Below, in pieces: positions 26,701 through 35,614 of a DNA stretch of 64,000 nucleotides (positions are counted from its first letter, which is position 1; each line of letters begins with the position of its first letter). The position numbers and the translations under genes were made by a program. The stretch is from JAAYOS01 sp050950785 (GTDB lineage: Bacteria; Bacillota; Clostridia; Oscillospirales; JAAYOS01). The stretch lies in the NCBI GenBank assembly GCA_050950785.1, contig JBMNIG010000012.1, forward strand, positions 1 through 64,000, read 5' to 3'. A model generated the notes under the pieces. That model worked only from the letters and a program-made list of their open reading frames with translations, was not told the DNA's origin and did no database searches.

Positions 26701-28014
26701 TTATTTGGAACTAAGATACTCAATTGCAGCTTCGAGCGCATCGGTATTATGATCAGTGACAATATCGGGCATTAGGATTCTTGGGTCGGCTTCTGTGTCA
26801 GGTCTTAAGAATCTCTTAAAGGAAATCGTCACTTCAACACCGCTATTTGGCAGCTTGTAATATAGAATATCTCCGTAACTACTTGGTGCGTTGGAGCTAG
26901 GCGTTCCAATCACTGTTCCAAGGCCGCCGTCCTTCACATACGAAGCCAACATGGTAGCAGAGCTAAATGTTCCTGCATTTGTGAGAACTACAAGCTCAAT
27001 ATCATCGTTCCTTTTCGCGGTAGTCTTATCCGGGTCTAACTGCTTATAACCTTTCGCCGGCATATTTTTATATGTACTGTGAGCCAGCTCTGAATACCTT
27101 ATATAAACACCAAAGCTAGGTACTTTCATTCCCATCGCCTTCAGCAGCTTTTCACACGCATTTGAGTTGCCCCCGGGATTGTCCCTTACATCGATGATTA
27201 TCTTTGTTGTTCCGTTCTTTATAGAATCTTTTACTTTTTTCGCTTGTTTTTCAAGTGTTTTATTGTCATTACAAATATTCATATCGATATATAAAATATC
27301 TTCTATCATTTTCGACTTTATCTCGGTTGAAAAGTTATAGTTCCCATACAAATTTCTGCTTTTGAACTTAATTTCCTTAACATATGTTTTATCATTTTGT
27401 TCGATATCTATTTTCGTGCAGTTGTCATCAATATCGCATCCGGCTAACTTCAGTACCTCATAATTCAAAGACCATATGCTATTATTATTGTCATTAGCAG
27501 CCTCATTTTCTGCGACATAATATTCCCCTACAGTTGCAAAAATCCCATCTATCGATACTCCGCCTATATGGGTTATTCGTTTATCGGATATTCTTCCGTT
27601 CTCGTTTATAATGTACAGTTCATCGCCAACTGCACGACAATCTATATCCAAAAACATTGCATTTTGATTTTTCTGCACTTTTGTATGGGCATCCTGCAAC
27701 GTGGTCAGATACTTTTGAACAAGATAAGAAAATTCGTCTTTGTTGGCCACCTTTGAAGCAGACCCTAATAATTCTTGTTTTACTTGCTCATAATTGTCGC
27801 TTATATCATCAAGTACAAAGGCCGGATGTGTTGCTTCAACAACAGATATCAGTTCCTTGGCATCATGAAGGTAGACAGAGCCTTGATCCTGTATTGATCC
27901 TTCCGCAAATCCTTCCCCTTGGTGATCATCCCGCGGCATTTCATTTTGCCCATTTGAACAACCAAACTGCAATAGTAAAAAAGCTATGCATATTAGCACG
28001 AATAATTTCTTCAT
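26701..28014 (-). CDS. S41-family peptidase-like lipoprotein
   Basis: The 437-aa protein has a lipoprotein signal with LQFGC (Cys near 19). The C-terminal half carries TKIIIDVRDNPGGNSNACEKLL (about 280-300), LVVLTNAGTFSSATMLASYVKDGGLGTVIGTPSSN (Ser of SSAT as nucleophile candidate) and GVEVTISFKRFLRPD. The motifs are the C-terminal processing protease type, although the fold is shortened and no PDZ domain is evident. ATG follows GCAGGAGG. It is unrelated at the start to the S41 protein at 2883 but of the same class. Confidence 0.8.
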   Translation of the reverse strand: MKKLFVLICIAFLLLQFGCSNGQNEMPRDDHQGEGFAEGSIQDQGSVYLHDAKELISVVEATHPAFVLDDISDNYEQVKQELLGSASKVANKDEFSYLVQKYLTTLQDAHTKVQKNQNAMFLDIDCRAVGDELYIINENGRISDKRITHIGGVSIDGIFATVGEYYVAENEAANDNNNSIWSLNYEVLKLAGCDIDDNCTKIDIEQNDKTYVKEIKFKSRNLYGNYNFSTEIKSKMIEDILYIDMNICNDNKTLEKQAKKVKDSIKNGTTKIIIDVRDNPGGNSNACEKLLKAMGMKVPSFGVYIRYSELAHSTYKNMPAKGYKQLDPDKTTAKRNDDIELVVLTNAGTFSSATMLASYVKDGGLGTVIGTPSSNAPSSYGDILYYKLPNSGVEVTISFKRFLRPDTEADPRILMPDIVTDHNTDALEAAIEYLSSK

Positions 28015-28149
28015 GATTAATCCTCCTGCTGCAATAAGTCATTAAGGAATTCTCGTAACATGTGTGCAGGACTATATTACAGTTTTTATGCGAGTATAAA
28101 CGCTTACTCAAAAGTTATTTTAACACACGCTTGCTATTTTTCCCATATT

Positions 28150-28365
28150 TGGTCAATAGTTTGGTTCCACCCCAACCAAGCAGCAGCAACAAATGTTACA
28201 TTATTTGGGCATTTGCCTGAGGGCAAAAGGCTTGAGGATTGTAAGGTAGTTTTCGTTGGCGATGCCACTCAAGTCTGGGTCTCACTTGGATCTATATGCA
28301 CGAAATTTAGTATGAAGGAGGCTGTCAAATCCGAGCTTGACAAGTTTATGGCAAGGATATTATAA
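28150..28365 (+). pseudogene. Ornithine/putrescine carbamoyltransferase remnant
   Basis: WFHPNQAAATNVTLFGHLPEGKRLEDCKVVFVGDATQVWVSLGSICTK matches the middle of the transcarbamoylase family: HPTQ (here HPNQ) plus the carbamoyl-phosphate/ornithine linker (VVFVGDATQV). The N- and C-terminal domains are missing, and the first part of the open frame (28060-28145) is unrelated. It lies directly upstream of carbamate kinase, as arcB does in arginine-deiminase or agmatine pathways. Confidence 0.7.
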
Positions 28366-28388
28366 TAGGCACACAAAAAATGAGTATA

Positions 28389-28414
28389 GGGGGGCGCACA
28401 TGCGTCCCCTTTTT
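28389..28414 (+). terminator. Hairpin with T-run before carbamate kinase
   Basis: GGGGG-GCGCA pairs with TGCGT-CCCC, followed by TTTTT. It ends 11 bp before the arcC ATG and overlaps its ribosome-site region, so it may terminate upstream transcription or attenuate arcC. Confidence 0.55.
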
Positions 28415-28425
28415 GGGAGGTTTAC

Positions 28426-29361
28426 ATGGCAAAAATCGTTATTGCTCTAGGTGGGAACGCATTGGGGGATACACCAGCCGAGCAGCTCAAACTGGTAGCT
28501 GATGCAGCTATCTCTATCGTTGACATCATTCAGGAAGGCCATGATGTCATTGTCTCCCACGGAAACGGCCCGCAAGTGGGCATGATAAATATGGCGTTTG
28601 CCGCATCGGCGGAGTCTGGTGTAGTAAGATCCGATATGCCTTTTCCGGAAAGTGGAGCTATGAGCCAGGGTTATATTGGGTACCATTTGCAAAACGCCAT
28701 ATTAAACGAGCTGCGCCAAAGGGGCATTGATAGGCCTGTAGCAACTATTGTGACCCAAGTGCTTGTTTCGGAAAATGACAAAGCGTTTTCCAACCCCACA
28801 AAGCCCATTGGCACTTTCTATTCGGAGTCTGAAGCTGAAACCATTATGAAGGAAAGGGGCTATACAATGGTGGAGGACGCAGGCCGCGGCTGGCGCCGAG
28901 TCGTCCCGTCACCAAAGCCCGTTGATGTAATAGAAAAGGAAGCCATTGCTATCCTCTTTAACAGCGGGAGTGTCATTATAACCGTAGGCGGTGGCGGGAT
29001 CCCTGTTATATATCGGGATGGCAGGCTTATCGGTATCCCTGCGGTTATCGACAAGGACTTTGCCTCGGCAAAACTTGCCGACCTAGTCGGAGCCGACACG
29101 CTGGTTATTCTGACAGCCGTGGACAGGGTGGCAATAAACTGGGGACGCCCTGAACAGAAGTATCTGGACAGCATGACCGTTAAGCAAGCTAAAGCTTATG
29201 CAGCCGAAGGCCACTTTGCCCCCGGTAGCATGCTGCCCAAGGTTCAGGCTGCCATAGATTTCGTAGAATCAGGCCCCGGGAAAAAGGCTATTATCACTTC
29301 TCTAAGCAAAGCAAATGAGGCCCTTGATCATAAAAGTGGAACAGTTATTATAGCAGATTAA
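28426..29361 (+). CDS. arcC: Carbamate kinase
   Basis: The 311-aa protein has KIVIALGGNALG at the N-terminus, SHGNGPQVGMINMA, GWRRVVPSPKPVDVIE and VIDKDFASAKLADLVGADTLVILTAVD, the amino-acid kinase core. The C-terminus has HFAPGSMLPKVQAAIDFV. It makes ATP from carbamoyl phosphate and ADP in the cytoplasm as the last step of arginine, agmatine or purine fermentation. Length is normal and the gene intact. The neighbouring carbamoyltransferase is only a stump, so the carbamoyl phosphate source must lie elsewhere. Start follows GGGAGG. Confidence 0.93.
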   Translation: MAKIVIALGGNALGDTPAEQLKLVADAAISIVDIIQEGHDVIVSHGNGPQVGMINMAFAASAESGVVRSDMPFPESGAMSQGYIGYHLQNAILNELRQRGIDRPVATIVTQVLVSENDKAFSNPTKPIGTFYSESEAETIMKERGYTMVEDAGRGWRRVVPSPKPVDVIEKEAIAILFNSGSVIITVGGGGIPVIYRDGRLIGIPAVIDKDFASAKLADLVGADTLVILTAVDRVAINWGRPEQKYLDSMTVKQAKAYAAEGHFAPGSMLPKVQAAIDFVESGPGKKAIITSLSKANEALDHKSGTVIIAD

Positions 29362-29438
29362 GTTAATCAATTAAGCTCACTAATAATATTAACCAGACCT
29401 GCACTACTGATCGATACTAGCCAAACCAAAATGACATA

Positions 29439-32400
29439 TCAAATATTCCAACCACTCAGACTCCATTTAGGCGTGCCATGCAACCGCGCTGGATCAAATT
29501 CAGCAGTTACCGTACGCATTTCACCCGGCATCATGGTCATGTAGTTTTCGCTGTAAAACACGGGCAATACTTCCGAGCTGTCCTCCTCACATGTAAGACG
29601 GATTCGTACGCCGAGTGCCGGTATGTAGCCGTTTTTAACCGTAAGAACATATTGTATATTCCCGTTATCAAGAATCTCCGGAGCAGAGGCCTCAATATCA
29701 ACCACAGCTTTTGGCATGAGACTAAGCTCACGGTAGTCTTGATAATTCTTACGATTGTGCCAGTATACATTGCGGCCTAGAACTTCACCTGCCTTGTTGT
29801 AGACTATTAGTCTTAAGAATACTATGTCAGTTCTGGACACAGAAAAGTCTACCGTATCCACCTGTTGTCCGTAAGTGTCAGGTTCAAGTGCTGGTATTTT
29901 AAATTTTTTTGTTGAGACTGGATTTCCTTTGATATCAAATATTTCGATCGTCACCACAACATCTTCATACCTGTTTGGTGTGGCGTTGGCTAGAATAATA
30001 CCGTTGTTTCGTGGGTCGAATACGGCACGCGTGGGTTGATTTCCGGCCTTTGTGCCAAAATAGCCGCCGTTGGTATCCAGATAAAAATCGTATGTCTGCC
30101 ACATGAATGAGGGCCACGACGACTGGCTCATCCACATCAGCAATCCGCTTGTACGGCGTGCCGCAAGGGCATCAAACATGCCACGGTGATTGTCGTAGTT
30201 GATCAGCTGTGCCGCCCGGGAAAAGTCCTCTATAGTCCACACCTTTCCAGCCTCTTGGCACATTTTTTCTATGGCTATTTTGTATTCCTGATATACCGGG
30301 TCGCTTTCCTTGGGCTCCGCCTCCTGTATACGATCGATAGGGATTTCAAAATCGCCTCCAAGGTAGCTTTGGAGTGCGTGCATATATGTGTTTGCAGGAC
30401 CGTTCATATGATATGTCCAATCATGCAGGGCCCATATTTCGTTTATTGGCCAAAGATGCTCCGGCTTTAGGAACTTGCGAAGGCTTTCCAGACTAGGAAC
30501 ATTCGGTATTCCACGCTCGCTACGCAACACCGGTGAAGAAACATCGTCAAAATATTGCTTTATACCTCTATTCCCGCCAGGCATGGCTAGCGCGTACCCC
30601 CCGCCGCTCCCTACAGGCGTCATAGCTGAGTTGGGGATATACAGACGTGTACCATCAAGTGTTTTGGTAAGCTCAGCAAGGCCGGCGTTGATTTCTTCGC
30701 TAGGATAGCCTTCATTTCGACCGCAGTATAGTACCAACGCAGCGTGTTTCCTGACGCGGCGTATCTTATCGGCTGCATTTTCAAGGAACATAGCTACATC
30801 ATTTGGTTCCGGGCCATCCACGGGATTTGCCAACCAAAAATCATCCCAAATAAGAATCCCATACTTATCACAGGCCTCATAAAAGCCCGGATGGTTTGTC
30901 ATACCTACCCAATTACGTATCATGGTCATATTGGCCTCGGCATGGAGCCTGACCTTATCGTCAAGGACCCGTGCCGTGTCTCGTTTTAAACCGTCGTCCA
31001 TGCCCCAGTTTCCGCCCTTTGCGACGATTCGGACACCATTACAGTACAGAGTCAAAATGCCGCCATCTATGGGGTAGTCAAAACGTCGAACACCAAAACT
31101 AAATGACTTTGCGTCACTGACAACGCCATTTATACGCAACTCTGTTTCAGCCGTGTATAAAAATTGTTCGCCATAAGTGTTCGGCCACCACAACCGGGGA
31201 TTTTCCAGCACGATCGGAATATCAACAGACTCGGTTTTACCAGGCCCTATGCTTACTTCTCTTGAAAAAGCAATATCACCAGGCATGATCTTCCCGCAAA
31301 GCTCAACTATCATTGGTTTACTTGCCCTATTCCTGATTTCGGTATGTAGCGTCAGGTCAGCATGCGAAGTATCAAGCTCAAATTCACGTGACATGCTCTG
31401 TTCCACCTGTTGGGGACTTTCAGCATATACACGTAGCTCATTTACTCGAGTATCAACAGGCTTTCCATTTAACTCGCGTCTTTTTACAACCGTGAATCGC
31501 AAATATCTGGTCATCTGTGGCGAGAATAGCTGCAAATCGATTTTGCCTTGTCCAAATCTAGATAAGTCTATGGGCACAACCGCAGTTGAGCCTTGAACAC
31601 TGTCCGATACGGAATGGCCCTCATGCACATCTGTGCCTTCGTGCGGTTCGACCTTTATTGTACCAAACCACTGTGTGTTGATCTCACCACCCTGATATGC
31701 ATCGAAGTTTAACCATTTAGAACCGTCAGTTGAGGTTTCCAACTTGAACAGGTCTGGGTGGCGGGATTCCATATCCGCTGCAGCTCCACCTGCCTGCGAA
31801 CCCCACAAAAGTGTAACTGTTCCGAGTGGCAAAGCCTCACCAAAGTCGACAACAAAGCTGTCGCCCTCTGAACCACACCAATCCCTAAGTGTGTCAGTTC
31901 TGCAGTCTATGCGTACGCCACTTCGCTCCATTAGGTTTTCGGTGGCGACTGACGTCTTCTCCCATACAAGAGGAATATGTGTTTCAACCCAAGGATCAAT
32001 GAGCTCGGCGTCACCGCCATATGTAATAGTCACATCACCATAGATTCCAATATTACGTCCGCGTATCGTGGGCAGCCAATCCCAACCGACAGCAGCATGG
32101 ATTGTCGGATTGTCCGCACCAAGAAGCCCACCGTTTGCTCCCGGTCCGAATGCCAAAGCCTGTGTGGTAACTTCCCCGGGGGTATCGTTTTTGTATATGT
32201 AAACCGTCAGATAATTTTCTTCTCCAAACCGGACAATATCAGTAACATCGAACTTTGCACGTATGAACGCCCCCTCAATGGAACGCTTCCGGTGGATCAA
32301 TGCATTTTCAAGGTAAGTGCCGTTAAAATATACATCCGCTTTCCAATTGATTGAGTCAAAATTCAAAAAGACCCTTCGACCACGCTTGTCTTCAGGTATA

Positions 32401-33074
32401 TGGAAGCGGTTGCGGTACCAGAAATCTGCTGTAAAATATGCATCAGAAATTTGGAACTGATAGCCGTCATAGTCCGGATTTGGAATCGCCCCCGCATTTA
32501 GATAAGATACAAGAACCGTGCCCGGAACAGTGGCCGCAAGCCAATCGAAATCATCGTATCCGCCGCTTGCTAAGATTTTTCCGTCTACTTGGACTTCAGA
32601 TGCGCGGCATACTTTCCAGTTCCCTCCTGTCAACCTTTGCATTCCGTCCGGACAAGGTTCAGTCATAGGAGGAATCTCCCAGTTTAGGGAGTTGACCCCA
32701 AATACTTCTATCTTACGTATTACATAGTGCTCCCCTGAGCAATCATTGCATAGGACCCGCAGGTATCGAGCTTTTTTGTTTATTGTCGTTTCTACTGCAC
32801 CCTCCGATTCTCCTTGAACCGTTGAAGTGCGTGTCCATGTATTTCCGTCATCCGAAATCTCCAAATCATAGGATATAGCAAAATCTTTGCCCCAATGGAT
32901 CACCACACTGTAAATCTCGGATATTACCCCTAGATCGACATAAACCCATTCCCTTTTGTTGCCGCCGCTGATCCAAGGCAAATCCGAGCCGGAAGTTGTA
33001 AGGTGGGCTGTATTATCGAAATTTGCTGCACTAGAGTGGTATGCCGCGCGGTACTTCGCAAGATCACGCATCAT
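29439..33074 (-). CDS. Glycoside hydrolase family 2, exo-beta-glucosaminidase-like, with discoidin domains
   Basis: The 1211-aa protein has no signal peptide. An N-terminal discoidin (F5/8 C, CBM32-like) domain spans about residues 1-125. The GH2 sugar-binding jelly roll (about 150-370) is interrupted by a second discoidin-like segment (about 380-560: RTDTLRDWCGSEGDSFVVDFG...). Then come the Ig-like domain and the TIM barrel with GGNWGMDDG, MIRNWVGMTNHPGFYEACDKYGILIWDDFW, LYCGRNEG (acid/base Glu after Asn) and INEIWALHDW. The barrel resembles exo-beta-D-glucosaminidase (CsxA type), which removes GlcN residues from chitosan-type oligomers; mannosidase-like activity is not excluded. It sits close to a lyxose isomerase gene and would act in the cytoplasm on imported oligosaccharides, or be surface-bound by an unseen route. 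Confidence 0.82.
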   Translation of the reverse strand: MMRDLAKYRAAYHSSAANFDNTAHLTTSGSDLPWISGGNKREWVYVDLGVISEIYSVVIHWGKDFAISYDLEISDDGNTWTRTSTVQGESEGAVETTINKKARYLRVLCNDCSGEHYVIRKIEVFGVNSLNWEIPPMTEPCPDGMQRLTGGNWKVCRASEVQVDGKILASGGYDDFDWLAATVPGTVLVSYLNAGAIPNPDYDGYQFQISDAYFTADFWYRNRFHIPEDKRGRRVFLNFDSINWKADVYFNGTYLENALIHRKRSIEGAFIRAKFDVTDIVRFGEENYLTVYIYKNDTPGEVTTQALAFGPGANGGLLGADNPTIHAAVGWDWLPTIRGRNIGIYGDVTITYGGDAELIDPWVETHIPLVWEKTSVATENLMERSGVRIDCRTDTLRDWCGSEGDSFVVDFGEALPLGTVTLLWGSQAGGAAADMESRHPDLFKLETSTDGSKWLNFDAYQGGEINTQWFGTIKVEPHEGTDVHEGHSVSDSVQGSTAVVPIDLSRFGQGKIDLQLFSPQMTRYLRFTVVKRRELNGKPVDTRVNELRVYAESPQQVEQSMSREFELDTSHADLTLHTEIRNRASKPMIVELCGKIMPGDIAFSREVSIGPGKTESVDIPIVLENPRLWWPNTYGEQFLYTAETELRINGVVSDAKSFSFGVRRFDYPIDGGILTLYCNGVRIVAKGGNWGMDDGLKRDTARVLDDKVRLHAEANMTMIRNWVGMTNHPGFYEACDKYGILIWDDFWLANPVDGPEPNDVAMFLENAADKIRRVRKHAALVLYCGRNEGYPSEEINAGLAELTKTLDGTRLYIPNSAMTPVGSGGGYALAMPGGNRGIKQYFDDVSSPVLRSERGIPNVPSLESLRKFLKPEHLWPINEIWALHDWTYHMNGPANTYMHALQSYLGGDFEIPIDRIQEAEPKESDPVYQEYKIAIEKMCQEAGKVWTIEDFSRAAQLINYDNHRGMFDALAARRTSGLLMWMSQSSWPSFMWQTYDFYLDTNGGYFGTKAGNQPTRAVFDPRNNGIILANATPNRYEDVVVTIEIFDIKGNPVSTKKFKIPALEPDTYGQQVDTVDFSVSRTDIVFLRLIVYNKAGEVLGRNVYWHNRKNYQDYRELSLMPKAVVDIEASAPEILDNGNIQYVLTVKNGYIPALGVRIRLTCEEDSSEVLPVFYSENYMTMMPGEMRTVTAEFDPARLHGTPKWSLSGWNI

Positions 33075-33166
33075 TTACTTTCCCCTCCTCTTATATTCCG
33101 ATATGTGAATAATCCGACACAAGAAACTGCTCAAAGTGCATTATCATAATTAAAGCCGTAGGCTTC

Positions 33167-33886
33167 TCAAGAAACGTTGTCAGACCACTTTACAAGAACA
33201 TCCTCTGGTATTCTACTAGCGTCAAACCTATAATGACCTGTGACATTACTTCTCTTGAGACAATCTTCCTCCCGATTCGGTTGCCCCCCATTGTGGATGA
33301 TATATGGCTGGCCTTGTTTGTTTCTTTTGTCCGACACAATACCAATATGTTTATCATTATCAAAAATAACGATATCACCCGGTTGCCATTGCTCGATCGC
33401 ATCAATATCAAGAGTTAAAGGTATTGCATACTCGGCAAAGAACAAATGCAGATTGCCGACACGTCGAAAATCAATGTTTTTGTCTCTTTGTTTGATGTTA
33501 GGGTAGGCTTCCGGTCTTGCTGCAATGTCGTTGTGGATCATGTCTCGTAAGCTGTATCCCGCGTTTTTGAAGGCCCTCCATATAACGTCGGTACACACAC
33601 CGATATTGTCCGGTGGATAACCACCGGCATAATATGCACCATTGTAGACAGGATGGTTTTCGGCATCCTTTCTGGCACCAAGGAGAATGTCGGTGTAATC
33701 GTCGATACCGTTGTTGTTATAATCAATGTCGCTGTAAATTGTCTTTATATCAAAATCTTCGGCAGTATATGTAGGCTTGGGAATAAGGTTATAATAATCC
33801 GCTACATACAACCCCGCTGTTATTATCACAACAAAAACAGCAGCGAACACAAGTCCACATTTTCCTTTTCTTCTCTTGTGTTTCAT
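33167..33886 (-). CDS. DUF1287-family (NlpC/P60-like) membrane-anchored protein
   Basis: The 239-aa protein has an N-terminal helix (LVFAAVFVVIITAGLYVADYY) and an extracytoplasmic domain with YAGGYPPDNIGVCTDVIWRAFKNAG (catalytic-type Cys), WQPGDIVIFDNDKHIGIVSD (His) and HNGG. This Cys-His layout matches DUF1287, related to NlpC/P60 amidases that cut peptidoglycan. Start ATG at 33886, 18 bp from the stop of the lyxose isomerase gene, so the two are probably co-transcribed. Confidence 0.78.
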   Translation of the reverse strand: MKHKRRKGKCGLVFAAVFVVIITAGLYVADYYNLIPKPTYTAEDFDIKTIYSDIDYNNNGIDDYTDILLGARKDAENHPVYNGAYYAGGYPPDNIGVCTDVIWRAFKNAGYSLRDMIHNDIAARPEAYPNIKQRDKNIDFRRVGNLHLFFAEYAIPLTLDIDAIEQWQPGDIVIFDNDKHIGIVSDKRNKQGQPYIIHNGGQPNREEDCLKRSNVTGHYRFDASRIPEDVLVKWSDNVS

Positions 33887-33904
33887 ATCGTGCAGATGCC
33901 TCAG

Positions 33905-34585
33905 TTATCGGGACTTTGGATATTCGTTGCACAACAAACGGAAAGGCTCTTCGTCCTCCTCTATAGTTGGGAAACGACCCATGGTTTCATAGAATCTGTT
34001 GTCGGTATTGTCGTCGTTACACTGGCTGACTTCTCCGATAAGTACGGGGCCATGGCCCTCTTTAGCCCAGAACGCATGGTACATACGGGGGTCGAGAGTT
34101 ACGCTCTCTCCCGGTTTCAATTCCAACTCGGTTCCTGCCGGAACGGTACTAACAACGCCATCACATACCACTGTTACGTCCGTGTCGGCCAGTTGGTCAT
34201 TTTCATCTGCATTATAAAGCTTCATAACCAGGATGCCGCCACCTCTATTGATGATATCCTCCATCTTGTTCCAATGAAAATGCATTGGACATACTTGATT
34301 TTCCTGACTTATCAATAGCTTTTCGGCATACGACTTTTTGTATTTAGGATCGTTTTGGTTGCCGTTTCGTATAGTGACAAGCACAAGTCCTACTTCGTCG
34401 AACTTTCCCAGGCCATAATCCGTGATGTCCCATCCCAGCATATTGTCGCGAATTTCATCACACTCAGGCCCCTTCTCTTTCCATTCCTCCGGGGACCAAT
34501 GCGCAAACGGTGGCAGCGCAAACTTATGCTCGTCTATGAACTTAATAGCGTCTCTAATGATCTTGTTGATTTCAGAACGTTTCAT
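33905..34585 (-). CDS. D-lyxose/D-mannose isomerase (cupin fold)
   Basis: The 226-aa protein belongs to the D-lyxose ketol-isomerase family. It has LPPFAHWSPEEW near the start, the metal-binding MHFHWNKMED (His-x-His ... Glu) and ESVTLDPRMYHAFWAKEG (third His). A Mn2+-dependent cupin of this size interconverts D-lyxose and D-xylulose, and D-mannose and D-fructose. Start ATG follows AAAGGAGAAAGCG. It precedes DUF1287 and the GH2 gene on the same strand, suggesting a sugar-catabolic group. Confidence 0.88.
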   Translation of the reverse strand: MKRSEINKIIRDAIKFIDEHKFALPPFAHWSPEEWKEKGPECDEIRDNMLGWDITDYGLGKFDEVGLVLVTIRNGNQNDPKYKKSYAEKLLISQENQVCPMHFHWNKMEDIINRGGGILVMKLYNADENDQLADTDVTVVCDGVVSTVPAGTELELKPGESVTLDPRMYHAFWAKEGHGPVLIGEVSQCNDDNTDNRFYETMGRFPTIEEDEEPFRLLCNEYPKSR

Positions 34586-34783
34586 ACGCTTTCTCCTTTA
34601 CGTTTATTGAGTTGTACATACTATTGATATCAGAACATTAATGCAAAATAAGTATGGTTTTATATTAGAATCATTCAAAATATAACGTATGATTTAGATG
34701 ACCTGCCAATATTATACATCACTTATAAAGTAATTTTAATACTAAAGTTGCTTCAATCATAATTTTCTTTCAAAGAACTCAAG

Positions 34784-35544
34784 CCGAAGGTATCAAGAGT
34801 ATTGGAAGATCTGCTTTCTATGACACATACGATGATAATCCAACAAGGGACAATGTAACTACTGTTATAATCCCCGAAGGCCTGGAAATCATTTATGCTG
34901 GCGCATTTTCGTATATGAAGAACCTAAAAAGCGTAAGCTTACCAGAGAGTCTCAAGGTAATACGCCAAGGCGCTTTTCAGGGCTGTACCTCCCTTGAGGA
35001 TATAGTTCTTCCAGAAGGATTGACTACATTAGGAGAAGGAGATTATTATGGACACGTTTTCAGTGATTGCACGTCACTCAAAAGTATAAAAATCCCTGAG
35101 GGTATAGATGAAATAGCCGGTTACACCTTTTATGGTTGCACATCTCTTGAGGAAGTGACTTTCCATGACGGCTTGAAATATATAAGGCAGAATGCTTTTG
35201 GGGGTTGTTCATCCCTTGAACATATTGATCTTCCTGAAAGTATAGAAAGCATAGAAAACGGTGCTTTTGGTAAATGTGAATCGCTTAAAGATATTGTTTT
35301 ACCCAATAAAATAACAATTATAGAATCTAGAACTTTTTATGAATGTTTCAACTTATCTAGTGTGTATATCCCTGACGGTGTAACAGAGATTGGTCAATCG
35401 GCCTTCGAATACTGCTTCAACTTAACAACAATAAATATACCTGACAGTGTAACTGTTGTTGCGCATGACGCATTTGATAGTTGTTATTCTTTAAGCCAAG
35501 AAGCACAAAGACGTTTATACGAGATCAGAAATAACTCAGACTAA
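34784..35544 (+). pseudogene. BspA-like leucine-rich-repeat protein, 5'-truncated
   Basis: The frame contains about eight LRR_5 units of 22-24 residues (for example LKSVSLPESLKVIRQGAFQGCTSL EDI, NLTTINIPDSVTVVAHDAF). Coding-like sequence extends upstream of the first ATG (34915) as AEGIKSIGRSAFYDT..., but no start codon or ribosome site was found. The N-terminus and probably a signal peptide and cell-wall anchor are missing. Intact members are surface proteins. It ends at TAA 35544, with a small hairpin beyond. Confidence 0.7.
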
Positions 35545-35614
35545 TGGCGTTTTTCTAGCAGACTGGCAAAATTACAAATATGAAAGAGAGTGCCTACTAA
35601 GCAGTCTCTTTGCT

